From Diogma glabrata (Eukaryota > Arthropoda > Insecta > Diptera > Cylindrotomidae): 64,000 bases of DNA. The position numbers were made by a program, and so were the translations under genes. The DNA lies in NCBI GenBank assembly GCA_963693315.1, contig OY856188.1:249135394-249199393 (forward strand), in the 5' to 3' direction. Below are positions 11,932-22,644 of the stretch, piece by piece. A model generated the notes under the pieces. That model saw nothing but the letters and a program-made list of their open reading frames with translations, did no database searches and was not told the origin of the DNA. The stretch's first letter is position 1; every line of letters begins with the position of its first letter.

Positions 11932-14215
11932 ACCTTTTCATTCTTTCATCTATGATTCTATTCTATTCTATCTCATCTATTTCATGATATCACATCATCG
12001 TATTTTTCATGAACAACTTTTTATTATAATTGGGTAGCGTACATAATTTTAGACTCACTGTAGAGACATCAAGGTTATAATTGTTTTTTTTTGTATACTT
12101 GCATTCTCTTTACAAACGTTTCGAATTTTATTTGTTTTCTTTCATTATCCCTTTGCTTAATTAAAACGAAACAAAAGAGATGATAATATATGAATTCTCT
12201 TTTTCGTGTAATTCTGTTGCATTGAAACATACAAAAAAAAAAAAGAACTCAAAGTATGTATGCTCATTTCAAATTTCTTTTCTGAAGCATTTCGCTGTGT
12301 GAGTTTTTTTGCCAATTGATGTGTGTTATGATTACTTGTTGATAAAAGGGTGGTCAATATTTTCTGTTTATGTACAATTAATAGAAAAACAAGAAAAAAT
12401 GTTGTGGAAAAATGAAACAATCTGTTTCGTTATATATTAAACAAAACTGTATTCGTTATAAATTGTAAATGATAGTTTACAAAAATATGCACGACGAGAT
12501 AAGAATATATGCAATCAACTCTTCCTTCTCTCTTGTTTAGAGTAATTAAAAATATATAAATAACTAAACATTTTTCAATTTGAGTTGAGTTGTAATTTGA
12601 ACTTCGAGAAAAATATTGTCTCTCGAGTCGGGATCTAAAAGTTTAACCAAAAATTGATTGTAAAATTAAGTAGAGAGTCGCGAGTTATAACTTTAAAAAC
12701 ATTTGTTAAATTTGTAATTAAAAGAAAGAAAATAAATAAAATAAAAAGAAATTCATTGTACGTTGTGTTGTTAATCATATTATTCAGAATATTGTTTTGT
12801 TCAAGTTCACTGTGTAACAAGTGCATGTTTTTAAGTGAGATCGCATTTACATTAGTGATTGAGAAATGCCGTCTTTGAAATAAAAGGGCAAAAATATGAT
12901 TAATTTGTGACAAATATATTCAAATTAAACATACCTTCTGGTGATATAAAAATAGAAAAAAATAAATTTTGTTTGTTTCTTAATTACGTCATGACATATT
13001 TAATTGTTTTTTATGTCGACCGTGCTCGTTGATGAATAATAAAAAAAAGCACATTTTGGATTAAAAAGAAAACAAAAGCATCACGATTCCGGATGATCGT
13101 ATAACGTAAATATATGCCAGTGTTTTTTTATATAAAGAAAATAAAGCACTGCAAGAAATAGCTGATAATATTTATACTATTAATGAACTAACTAATGCGT
13201 GAGTGGTGAAAAATAGCTGGACCTTTTTGGCTTATAATCGGGGCATCAAGACACCAATCAAGACGAATTAAGTTAAGTTTATTTTTATTTACTATTTTTA
13301 AATCCTTTAATTTTGTTTAAATAGTTTTAGACCATTATGGTTTCTTGTGAATTAAATTATACTAATTGAATTGGAGATTTTCCCTTGGTAGAGTCCGATT
13401 CATTCGAGTATCATTTAAAATAAATTCCCTTGGATAAAAAAATACCGTACGTGTCTATTTATTTTAATATAAAAGTCGTCTGCAACACGATAAACGCAAC
13501 CAAAAATAGTAGATAAACTCACTTAATTTTGCTACCAACGGCTTCACGGCTTAAAGGCGACGTTAATGGTTGTTAAGAGTAAGCATGTATATAAAGAAGT
13601 TCAAATGCTTCAAATGTCACAAATGTATCAAACGTTTCTAAAGAAAAAGAATTACTGATAATAGAATACTTTATTGAATTATTGATTTCCCAATATCAAT
13701 TTTCCTTTCTTTTAATTTATAATCGAATCTCCTTTTTCACATCTGTATCACTTCTAGTAACTCAATAAAACTTTCATCCATTTTACACAACAACAATTTT
13801 TTATGATACCAATGTTCTTTTGTGCAAATCCATATAAAATTTTAATTCAATTCTCAACAAAAAATTTATTATCTTAATAATTGAATTATAGCAACTTTAC
13901 AGATATATCAATAAACTATAAAATCACAAATTTCATTCTTGGAACGAGAACAAAACAACGTTTTGAAACATACTAAATATTTTATTCACGCATGAACTAT
14001 TTTTAGTTTTAGTTTTATTCTAACTCCTACTACTCCCAAAGGATATTTTTGCTTTTCGTTTGTATTTAAATTTTTTTATTTATTTCGTTGGGAATTGAAA
14101 ATTGTAAAGATAATTGATGCTTGTGTTTTTAACATTCAATGGAAAATGGGAATGTACCAACTATCCAAACAAACACATTACATTGGTATTAACTATTTCT
14201 CGTTTGTGAAATATT
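11932..14215. other. Intronic AT-rich DNA, nothing recognised
   Basis: Part of intron 2 of the long-intron gene. Poly-A, poly-T and mixed AT tracts with short spurious open frames (12157-12420, 12635-12913). No transposon protein similarity or clear repeat structure was seen. Confidence 0.4.
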
Positions 14216-14412
14216 CCAAAAAATTGAGACATTTGAAACACTTTGAAACATTTGAAACATTTTGCAACATTCTAAAACATTTTGAAACATTTGTAAAATT
14301 TGAAAAACCGGAACATGTGACTTATTTGAAACATTTGAAACACTTTGAAACATTTGAAATCTTTGATATATTTCAAACGTATAAGACAATTGAAACAATT
14401 GTTACGAAGTTG
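14216..14412 (+). repeat. TTTGAAACA-type minisatellite, left part
   Basis: Tandem, imperfect 9-bp units (TTTGAAACA with variants such as TTTGCAACA) on the plus strand. The array resumes at 14975 after the two-module repeat. Open frames on both strands here are artefacts of the array. Confidence 0.8.
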
Positions 14413-14444
14413 CCGTCAACGTAAAAAATCATTTGTCCGAAAAC

Positions 14445-14975
14445 TTTAATTGGCGTTAATCAGCATCTTTTTGTTCATATCTTTAGCAACCCTGTTTGTT
14501 ATGATTTTTTTTCATCAATTTCTGTCTCATTTTGATATGTTGTTGGTTCATAAATTTTTTGTATATATTCTTGGACATTTCATATTTTTAGTAATTCGTT
14601 GAAAATAATTTGAATCAGGATAGTTCTTAAGTTACCTCGTTGAATTTTTTTAAATGGCAAAAACACTTGGTGTTATTCTAGGCTATAACAATTACAAGTG
14701 TTACTTGCTGTTTTTTATTTAAATTAATTGCAAATGTTATATTGGAATAAGAATCATATATGGTTGAAAAAAAATATCATCCATGTTAACATTTCAATAT
14801 TTTATAAATGCAAATGTAATAATTTATTTAAATAAGTTAAAAACTAAAAACACATGCGAATTAGCGATGTTGGTTTTTGATGCATATCTGATTATTTGTA
14901 CTAAACTGTGTGAAAATGGCTTCTCTAACACACATGGCTGAAGCTCGCTGGAACAAAAACCTTGCTAGGCACGCA
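14445..14975 (+). repeat. Two-module dispersed repeat, copy 2, lying inside the minisatellite
   Basis: M1 (about 14445-14560, with TCTCATTTTGATATGTTGTT) and M2 (about 14870-14975, with CACACATGGCTGAAGCTCGC and GGCACGCAGTC), separated by about 310 bp. TTTGAAACA units end just before it and restart immediately after GCACGCAGTC, so this copy appears inserted in the array. Confidence 0.6.
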
Positions 14976-15215
14976 GTCAAACATTTCAAACATTTGAAAC
15001 ATTCGAAGCATTTATAATATTTGAAGCATTTGAAACATATGAAACATTTGAAACTTTAGAAAAATGTCAAACAATTGAAACATTTAAAAGATTGGAAAAT
15101 TTTGAGGCATTTAATACTTTTAAAATCTTTGATTTATTTGAAACAGATGAAACAATTGAAACTTTTGTAGTATTTGAAATATTTGAAACATCTGAATTAT
15201 TTGAAATTCGTTTGA
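14975..15215 (+). repeat. TTTGAAACA-type minisatellite, right part
   Basis: Continuation of the 9-bp array, more degenerate toward 15215. A related array in inverted orientation (TGTTTCAAA units) is at 20455-20625, so the arrays bracket the 15.2-20.4 kb repeat region that contains the RTE element. Confidence 0.75.
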
Positions 15216-16029
15216 AAATTTATTTGAATTCTTTTGCCAATGAATTTTGCATCCAACGTCTTGGATTGCAAAGAACTAAAGCGAGACTCAAAATCGACAC
15301 GCTAAACGGTATGAATCTGATAACTGCACAGGCATAACAACCTTGTGAATTCAGTTTAAAATTGACCATACTAATAGCATGCATCTGACAACATATTTTT
15401 TACCAAAAATCATGTCAACTCTACAACCAAAAGCAATACCACTAAACAAACTCAGTTACCTAGACGCAATCACCAGTTAGCGGTCCCTATTTTAATCATA
15501 CGGATGAAATTGACATTTCTACCATTGAGATGTAAGAGACATTGATAAGACTCGTAGAAGATGTTGGAAAATTGAAGAAGTTCCATTTACTTCTATATAT
15601 TGTCAGAGGATGAGTTTTAGCAATATCGTGATATTGCTAAATGTCAAAACCACTCATAAAGGGGTGTATGTGGCGTATCCTAAAACCAACAAATTTAAAT
15701 TTAATTTTTAATCTAGAGTTAAGAAAAACGGGAAACAAAATGAACAATATGGAGGGGCTGAAATCTCACAGCTCTGAGATATCAAGACTTCGGTCTGGGT
15801 TAAGGATTTTGATATAGTTTTCGGCAAAAAACTTTTATGAGGACATGGTTTTTAGTTTTGGGCAGCGATGTATATCAAACATAACTCTTTGTTAAAGTAC
15901 AAGTATTTTTTATCTCTGTTTAAAAATTTATTACAAAACTAACACGAAACATCAATATGTTGCCGAAAAATTATAATCAAAATTCCAAAAATATTGTTAA
16001 ATTAAATGAAATTTCTCTCTCTCTGGCGT

Positions 16030-18378
16030 TTACATCCCATGGAGGGATTTTGCCGTCTGTGCAATCAGCTTCCAATCGTCTCGTTCCATGACCAGTTGAC
16101 CCCAGTTTCGACATCCTATATCACGAAGGTCTTGGATGATGTCATCACGCCAGCGTTGTCTAGGTCTTCCTCTTCGACGAACACCAGCTGGTTGTTGTTG
16201 GGACGCTTTTTTAATCATTCTATCTAATGGTGCCCTTTCTACATGACCAAACCATCTAATCCGGTTAGATTTAATGAATCCGATTACATCGCAGCCTCCA
16301 AGAAGCTGTCTGATTTCATGATTCATTCGGATTCTATACTGATTTTCAGCAACTTTACATGGACCATAAATTGTTCGTATGACTTTCCTCTCGAATGTTG
16401 ATAAAATTCTACAATCGGAGGAAGTCAGTGTCCAGCTTTCGCTTCCAAAGGTAAGCACAGGTCGAATTAATGCTTTGTAAAGTGTGAGTTTGCACGACTG
16501 CGAAAGATGTTTAGATCGCAAAAGTTTTGAGTATGCGTAGAAAACTCTGTATGCGGCTGAGACACGAGCTTTAATATCTGCCTGCATGTCATTTGACGAT
16601 GTTATTACAGACCCGAGGTATTTGAAGTTTTCCACACGTTCCACTTCATAGTCGCCAGTATTCAGATTGCCGGGAGGTTTATTCCTGGATGTTGTTAATA
16701 GTTTAGTCTTGCCGGTGTTAATGCATAATCCAAGTCGTTTAGCATTTCTTTCAAGCCGAGAGAGACTATCCTTGATATCGCTTGTTCTACGTCCGAGAAG
16801 CACAATATCATCTGCATAGCCAAGAATTTGACTAGATTTGTTAAATATACAGTTTTGTGTCTCAATGCGGCTTTTTCTTATCGCGTACTCAAGTGCCAAA
16901 TTAAATAGTACGCTTGCGAGTGCATCACCTTGTCGAACACCTGATGTTATATCAAAAGAGTCAGAAACTGACCCTTCGATTACTATTCTACAGTTTGATC
17001 CCGATGTTGTGAGTTTGCACAGAGAAACAAGTTTCTCTGGAATACCAAGGCATATGAGTGCAGACCAGAGGTTGTCGCGGATAATGCTATCATATGCTTG
17101 CTTGAAATCAACGTAGAGCTGGTGAATGCTGATGTTGTACTCCCAACATTTTTCCAGAATCATCCTTAAGGTAAAACATTGATCTGTGGTTGAACGGTTG
17201 GGACGAAAACCACACTGATAGTCGCCGATGATAGATTCGGCAAACGGGATGAGCCGAGCGAGTACGACATTAGCTAGTATTTTATATGCAGTGTTCAACA
17301 GTGCGATTCCACGATAATTTGCACACTTTAGGCGGTCACCTTTTTTATGTAGCGGAACAATGAGAGCTGTTTTCCATTCAGCAGGTAGTTCTTCTTGGTC
17401 CCAGATTGCAAGAATCAGATCATATATACGTGAGACCAGAGCTGCTCCTCCATTCTTAAGTAGTTCTGCAGGGATTCCATCGATACCTGGTGATTTGCCA
17501 TTTTTTAATTTTTTGATGGCAGCTTCCACTTTTTCTATTGTTGGGTAAGGGACAAAAATCTCCTCACTTGACGGAGCAATTGCTCGAATAGGATGAACTT
17601 CGTTCGTCCTATTCAGTAGGTCTTGAAAGTGGGATCGCCATACTTCCAGCACATCACGTTCACTTGTTGTAAGCTCGTTGTTTCCATTTTTGATGGCTGT
17701 AGATCTTGGGTGGAAATCTTTGGTCAGATTCCGCGCATTGGCAAAACACTCTTTCGAATTTCCATTAGCCGCATGTTGGTTGATGTTTTCGATACAGCTC
17801 TTCATGTGTTCGCGTTTCTTTTTCCGTAGGAGTTTTGCTGAGGCTTTTCTGGCGCATAGATAATCAGTTTGGGAGCTTCGGGTATTTCTTGTTAACCATT
17901 TTTCTCGCAGTTTTTGTTTGTGCTCAATGCTTTCGCGGCACTCGTCATCAAACCATTCGTTACGTGATTTCGGTGGTCGTTTTCCGATTGTAGTTTGTGC
18001 TGCGGATATGATGGTTGATTGAAGCGTTTGCCATTCTTCTTGTATGTTTAATGGCATCTCAGATGGGATGTCATGCTCTTCTATGTTTTGCGTTACAATT
18101 TCCTGATATCTATTCAGTGTTTCCAGGTGTTTAAATGCTTCGACATTCCAGCGCACGGTCTTTTTTGCTTGCCTATTAAATGTAGATGATAATTTGCACT
18201 TATACTTAAAGATGACAAGCATATGATCGGTGTCCATATCAGCACCTCTGTATGATCGAACGTCAGTTACACTTGTAGAGTGTCTCTTAGAAATCATGAC
18301 GTGATCGATTTGATTTTCAGTTCTTCCATCATTTGATTTCCACGTTGCTTTGTGGATTCTCTTATGAGGAAAGAAAGC
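16030..18378 (-). pseudogene. RTE element: rest of endonuclease plus reverse transcriptase and C-terminal domain
   Basis: Open for more than 780 residues in minus sense. It starts with the end of the endonuclease (FPHKRIHKATW, then NQIDHVMI with the catalytic Asp-His). The reverse transcriptase follows: KSPGIDGIPAELL, DFKQAYDS, SGVRQGDALASVLFN and the catalytic YADD at about 16803-16820. The C-terminal region WFGHVERAPLDRM...RRGRPRQRWRDD is characteristic of RTE proteins. The stop at 16030 lies 18 bases from the element end. The open frame continues upstream to 18465, but that part is out of frame with the true endonuclease. Only the deletion near 18375 visibly disables this copy. Confidence 0.85.
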
Positions 18379-19009
18379 CGTTATTGTTACTAGCATGATG
18401 CAAGCTGTTAGGGCCGACATGTGTTTTAAGTTCTGCACTTCTACCAATTTGCGCATTGAAGTCACCTATCACGATTTTTATATCGTGCCGCGGGATGTTA
18501 TTGATGACTTCTTCGAGTTCTAGGAAGAACAGGTCTTTAATGTCATCTGCTTTGTCTTCAGTAGGTGCATGAACATTGATGATCGTTACATTAAATTTTT
18601 GCGTGCGGATTCTCATTGTGCATATCCGCATATTAATTGGGCGAAAGTCGATAACATGTTGATTCACGCGACGATGTGTGAGAAAGCCAACTCCAAATTC
18701 TCCTCCGTTTTCATGACCGCAATAGTAGAGAGTGTATCCTTTGGCTGTTTCGTGGATTCCACTCCCTGGCCATCTTAGTTCTTGTAACGCCACTATATCC
18801 AGTGTATAGCTATTGATTTGGTTTGTAAGTTTCAGTAGATCTCCTGGTCTTCTAAGGCTTAGCACGTTCCAGGTTCCCATTTTTAAATCGTAGTCCGGGT
18901 ACAGTTTCCGAGGTCGTTCTAATAGTGAATCCGAGATAATCCGAGGCCTGTGTACAAAATTCATGACAAGTAGTTTTTTACGGAAATGGGGTGTTAGCCC
19001 TTCGCCCAA
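18362..19009 (-). pseudogene. RTE element: apurinic-type endonuclease domain, N-terminal part of the ORF
   Basis: 215 residues in minus sense. The endonuclease/exonuclease/phosphatase fold is marked by MGTWNVLSLRRPG (about residue 43), the metal-binding Glu in VALQELRWPG, NVHAPTEDKADD and the catalytic GDFNAQIG. The frame ends shortly after HHASNNNGF. In related RTE proteins about 15-20 residues separate this point from the FPHKxIHKATW motif; here they are absent and FPHK follows at once in another frame. A small deletion, not a multiple of three, therefore explains the break at about 18370-18385. Otherwise the domain looks intact. Confidence 0.8.
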
Positions 19010-19072
19010 CCCAAATTTTCGTGAATGGGTTCGTTCTGCATCTTTAGGTCACCAGAAACAACCTTTTTACAT

Positions 19073-19234
19073 GTTTATATAGCGAGCCGCTTGATCCAAG
19101 ACAGACGCCCGCTACAAACCGCCCCTAACATGGAGAACAGATGCTTGCTACACGTTTATATAGCGAGCCGCTTGATCCAAGACAGACGCCCGCTCCAAGC
19201 CGCCCCTAACATGGAGAACAGACGCTTGAGTTGC
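19073..19234 (-). repeat. Two 81-bp tandem units in the RTE 5' leader
   Basis: GTTTATATAGCGAGCCGCTT begins at 19073 and again at 19154, period 81 bp, with few differences. The units are GC-rich compared with their surroundings and contain TATATAGCG. Repeated 5' units are known as promoter monomers in several LINE families; that role is inferred here. Confidence 0.75.
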
Positions 19235-19397
19235 ATTGGTTTTGTGGCGCCAATGACTCGCCATGGTGCAGAATCATTGAGTATAAGCAGTATTTACTCT
19301 GCCCCTCTCAACTACACCAACCTAATTCTGTTAGCATTACCCAGGTAGCACGGCGTGGACGTAGAATTTCGGATTTCACTACCCAATTAAATGAAAT

Positions 19398-19795
19398 CAC
19401 TTTTTCAAAATTCCAAAAATATTCCAAAAATTAGAATAAAATCAAATATTTAAACTTTTTCTAAATTCCGATAATATTCCAAAATATCTTAAAAATTCAA
19501 TCTTTTTCCAAAATTCTAAAAATATTGCAAAGATTATTACAAAATCAAAAGTTGAAAATTTTTTCAAAATTCCAAAAATTATAATAAAATCAAAAATTTA
19601 AATTTTTTTCAAAATTCTAAAAATATTCCATAAATTCTTACAAAATCAAAAATTAAAACTTTTTCCGAAATTCTAAAAATATTGCAAAAATTATTCCAAA
19701 CTCAAAAATACAAACTTTTTCAAAATTCCAAAAATGTTTCAAAAACTATAACAAATTCAAATCATTTTAAATTACATTTACGTCATAAAAACAGC
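19398..19795 (+). repeat. Diverged tandem repeat of roughly 60 bp, AT-rich
   Basis: Repeated segments of the form TTTTTCAAAATTCCAAAAAT, ATTxxAAAAATTATTACAAA and ATCAAAAATTxAAA recur about every 60 bp. Similar sequence (AAAATTCCAAAAATATTG) lies on the other side of the RTE at 15980-15997, so the RTE inserted within this array. Confidence 0.6.
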
Positions 19796-20454
19796 TACAC
19801 TTTTTTTCCCAAAAAATTGGCTAAAAAATTAAATGAAATCATTTTTTGACACACTTGACATTATTTTTTGACAAACTTATAATGCCATAATTCTCAATAA
19901 TAATAGTAAAACTTCATTTCAAACAAACAATTTTATTTTTTTCCAAAAAATTGGGTAAAAAAATAAATTAAAATCTTTCTTTTAACACACTTGACAACTT
20001 TTTTTGACAAACTTGTAATGCAATAATCTAGTTTTTGATCTCACATACCAATCCCGACCATCAAGATTTCACCAAATTTAATGTTCCTACTCGTAATCAT
20101 TTAAAATGAACGTTTTTTAAGCCAAAAATATGAAAATTTGCTATTTTTGACACACATAATGATTTTTTGACACACTTCCGGTACAGTTATCGAACAAAGC
20201 GTCCTCTCGGACCTGTCCCTTGTGAATACCTATTTTTAGAAAAAAATTTTGAAATCCCTCCCCTCCAGCCGTTTTCCCTGCAGTGTAGGTAATGACGGCG
20301 GCCGGCGGCCGGCCTACAGACAGACACACATTTTTTTTTTGCTTTTTTAGAATCAGTAGGTCCTTAAACGTCGAGAAATGCCAAAAAAGTGGGGGTAAGA
20401 ATTTCACTTTGAGCTCATGAATGTAATACTTAGGTCTTTCAGACCGAAGTAATG

Positions 20455-20625
20455 TTTGAAATGTTTGACAGATTTCAAATGTTTGAATCGTTTGAAATTT
20501 GAAATATTTGAAATATTCCATATGTTTCAAATATGTCAAAGATTCAAATGTTGCATTGCAAAATGTTTCAAAATGTTGCATAATGTTTCAAATGTTCACG
20601 TGGGTTTCAAATGTTTCAATTGCTA
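20455..20625 (-). repeat. TTTGAAACA-type minisatellite in inverted orientation
   Basis: Plus strand shows TGTTTCAAA and GTTTGAAAT units; on the minus strand it is the same 9-bp repeat as at 14216-15215. Confidence 0.7.
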
Positions 20626-20628
20626 GTA

Positions 20629-20703
20629 ACCGTTCTTGCTCAGGTGTTAAAGCGCTAAACTTGTAACTCAAGAGTGCCGGATTCGATTTCCGACGGATGA
20701 CAC
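20629..20703 (+). ncRNA. tRNA-derived (SINE-like) sequence with A- and B-box matches
   Basis: TTGCTCAGGTGTTAAAGCGC resembles a tRNA D-arm/A box. CTTGTAA at anticodon-loop position would be a Thr-type TGT anticodon. GGATTCGATTTCC matches the polymerase III B box, with CGGA/TCCG closing a 7-base TTCGATT loop. The anticodon stem and acceptor stem do not pair well, so this is not a functional tRNA. A tRNA-derived SINE head or tRNA pseudogene fits; the body would run toward 20800. Confidence 0.45.
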
Positions 20704-21416
20704 TTTTCCTATACATTTTTCGGAGTGTGGGTTTTCAGACCTAGGCACTAATTAATAATTAAGAATCAGTTTGTTCCTTGCGCTATTGCCCAGTTCTCGA
20801 TGGTCTCTGAAATCTTTTGGTTCTAGCTGATATCATGGTGGGTTTTGAGCACCTTTGCAGCTCCAACAAAATTCGTTCCGTTGCCACTATGAAAATCGAT
20901 ACATACATGCCGCGACAATTTGAACTGTCGCTTTTGAAACATTAAATTAACGCCTTGTACTTAGCGGAGTTTTGTTTATGTTCAGATCAGTCCTGTGTTA
21001 TCAATGTTTAACTATAGAAACGGTCGAATTAAGTTTAATCTTGATGGTGGTAGTGGTCCAATTAAGTTTGTTAGAGTTTTTTCCTTGAACCATCTCAATT
21101 TTCCTCGAAAAATCTGTGATTTCTAGAGGAGTGGTGGCAAATGAAACAGAAGATCAACACGATTTGCAGACAACTTTTTCAAACGAAATTCACCAGACTC
21201 AAAAATTTCAATCAATTCTACCTGTCGTTTTCTACCTGTCGTGTGCCCCAGATAATATAAAAATCATTTGTCACAATATAACCGCTTCTGTATATTATTT
21301 GGCCAATTTTTCGTTTGTCACTTGAAGAGTCTCGTGTGGAAGAAAAGAGCGGGCACTGAGCCATAAGCTACAGCAAGGAGACCAAGGTTATGTAAAATCA
21401 AATCAGATATTTCTCT

Positions 21417-21668
21417 CTAAATAATCGCGTTGAATACCACGCTAAACTTGGTATTAGAACTGAATTCATTGACTACTTTATGGTGTGGTAAATAGAAAAT
21501 CTTAGAACGCAACCGTAGCAGTTCATCTAAAGAAATCAGCTCCATATGACCAAGTTCTTTATCCCCTTTCATGACCTCTAAATATAGCGTGCGTAGATTT
21601 GCTTTTGTCAAGAGTTTCTTGTCGACAGAACTGAATCTTTTCAGTACTTGGCTAGGCTGCCGATTCAT
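21417..21668 (-). pseudogene. BEL/Pao retrotransposon polyprotein fragment
   Basis: Minus-strand frame with LKRFSSVDKKLL, a MKGDKELGHM-type segment and IFYLPHHKVV followed by TKFSVVFNA. This is the conserved entry into the reverse transcriptase of BEL/Pao LTR elements, where a 'YLPHH-V' motif precedes 'RVVFDAS'. The fragment stops there, before the polymerase core. No matching LTR pair is seen around it. Confidence 0.6.
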
Positions 21669-21704
21669 TCATTTTTTCATTTGCCTAGCTTTGCCTTCAT
21701 TTGC

Positions 21705-22090
21705 CTTTATAATGAATAATATGCTGCTTTGTTGTATGATCAACGAAGTGGCATAGCAGGCCGCGCACCTAGATTAGATTTGTTTAGCCCAAGCTTGCTT
21801 CAGCCTGTGGGGACGAGTATATATTACCTGCTGCTCCAGTTCAAATAACGGTATTGTACGCGTATCTCATAAAAACGGATTAAACGAAAACGCAAGTGAA
21901 AATAAGTAGACTCTGGCGACCCCCGTATACGAACAAACCACGATCACCACGTCCAACCCCACAAGTTTCACCACGCATTCACACGCTCTCACACCTCATA
22001 CACTCACACACCCTCACACACACACACACACATGCACCCACACCCACACACACATGCACACATACACCCACATCCATTCTCATACAGCTA
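21705..22090 (+). mobile_element. LTR-like end, primer-binding site and CA-rich leader (plus strand)
   Basis: From about 21705 the sequence is an inverted copy of 29510-29850. Shared landmarks are CAACGAAGTGG followed by TAGCAGGCCGCG, a spacer with ACGCGTAxCxxAT, then GACTCTGGCGACCCCC and a leader rich in CACACA and CACTCACA. TGGCGACCCCC just after an LTR-like stretch fits a primer-binding site of the TGGCGAC type used by several Ty3/gypsy elements. The leader is not followed by recognisable gag. The open frame spanning 21896-22093 is only the CA repeat. Confidence 0.55.
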
Positions 22091-22242
22091 TAAATAACAA
22101 GGTCCCAAAATTGTACTGTCGGTTACTTCAAGATTTAGATTTATATGCATATTGTATAACCCAACGATTTGTAATTAACATTAAAATAATCAATATAATG
22201 CTGACGTTGAATAGCGTCTTCGGAAAATGCTTGTTTTACTAC

Positions 22243-22644
22243 CTTCGCAATCGGAACAATCTTCATTACCTTTTTCCTCGGTTTCTGAGTTAAACCAAAA
22301 CACATCGTTCGCCTTCGGATAATAATCCACACGGTATGTATTGGTATAGCACGAATCTCCCTCACGAACCAAGCACAAGGCATTACATTGAGATTTCATT
22401 TCAGTTTTATCAAATGCCGATGATGTTAAGTGGCCACCCGGAAAGTACAAAGTACCGCCTTCATAGAGGGATAAATAAATAAGGCTACAGCCTCCCGTTT
22501 TAATCCAGCTGGTAAATTTCTCATCCGAAAAATTTCCATCAGCAATAGCCATGGATAATCCAAACAAACGTAAAACCAACTCACAGTGTGGCATTGTCCA
22601 TTTTATATCGTAAGTTTCAGTCGTTGTGATGCAATAGCCAGTGG
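22243..22644 (-). CDS. Candidate exon b, Cys-rich, faintly C-type-lectin-like
   Basis: Minus-strand open frame with acceptor TATGATATTTAG|CCAC (22645-22646) and a possible donor GAAG|GTAGTA at 22242; without splicing the frame runs to a stop at 22190. It encodes about 133 residues with regularly spaced cysteines (YCI, PHCELV, GGCSL, SQCNALCL, DSCYT, DCSDC) and the segment LSMAIADGNFSDEKFTSWI. The spacing of Cys, a hydrophobic LA-like step and a WI-x-TGG segment loosely recalls C-type lectin-like domains, but the standard C-terminal WND/CE pattern is not clear, so this is only a suggestion. Its phase matches candidate exon a, so the two can form one reading frame. It sits beside the CA-rich leader of an LTR element at 21705-22090. 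Confidence 0.4.

Larger units (their letters stand above)
16013..19384 (-). mobile_element. RTE-clade non-LTR retrotransposon, nearly complete, with 13-bp target duplication
   Basis: About 3.37 kb on the minus strand. It is flanked by identical 13-bp copies of AATTAAATGAAAT at 16000-16012 and 19385-19397, which fix both ends. Read in minus sense, it starts GGGTAGTGAAATCCG, has a 5' leader of about 375 bp with two 81-bp tandem units, then one frameshifted ORF with endonuclease and reverse transcriptase, a stop at 16030 and a very short 3' end with a (GA)n tract. An ORF close to the 3' end and a short simple-repeat tail are typical of RTE elements. It is inserted in an older AT-rich repeat. Confidence 0.85.
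15600..20454. repeat. Older repeat region hosting the RTE insertion
   Basis: Excluding the RTE, this holds AT-rich tandem DNA, repeated TTTTTGACACACTT and TTTTTGACAAACTT segments (19840-20180), and one GC-rich patch (GACGGCGGCCGGCGGCCGGC, about 20294-20313) flanked by CAGACAGACACACA and a poly-T run. The open frame at 20141-20581 (minus) runs across the patch into the minisatellite and has no recognisable domain. Bracketed by inverted TTTGAAACA-type arrays, it may be one large composite element. Confidence 0.4.

Noticed and set aside
14189..14424. Overlapping open frames of about 70-109 codons on both strands
   Set aside because: They are read through the 9-bp TTTGAAACA array, whose length is a multiple of three and stop-poor; composition is a single repeated motif.
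16838..17863. Plus-strand frames of 60-90 codons
   Set aside because: Antisense shadows of the RTE polymerase ORF.
20141..20581. 146-codon minus-strand frame
   Set aside because: It starts in the minisatellite and crosses repeat DNA and the GC-rich patch; no domain is visible.
20629..20703. Functional tRNA-Thr gene
   Set aside because: Acceptor and anticodon stems do not pair adequately; retained only as a tRNA-derived sequence.
21896..22093. His/Thr-rich protein
   Set aside because: It is the CA microsatellite-like leader of an LTR element.
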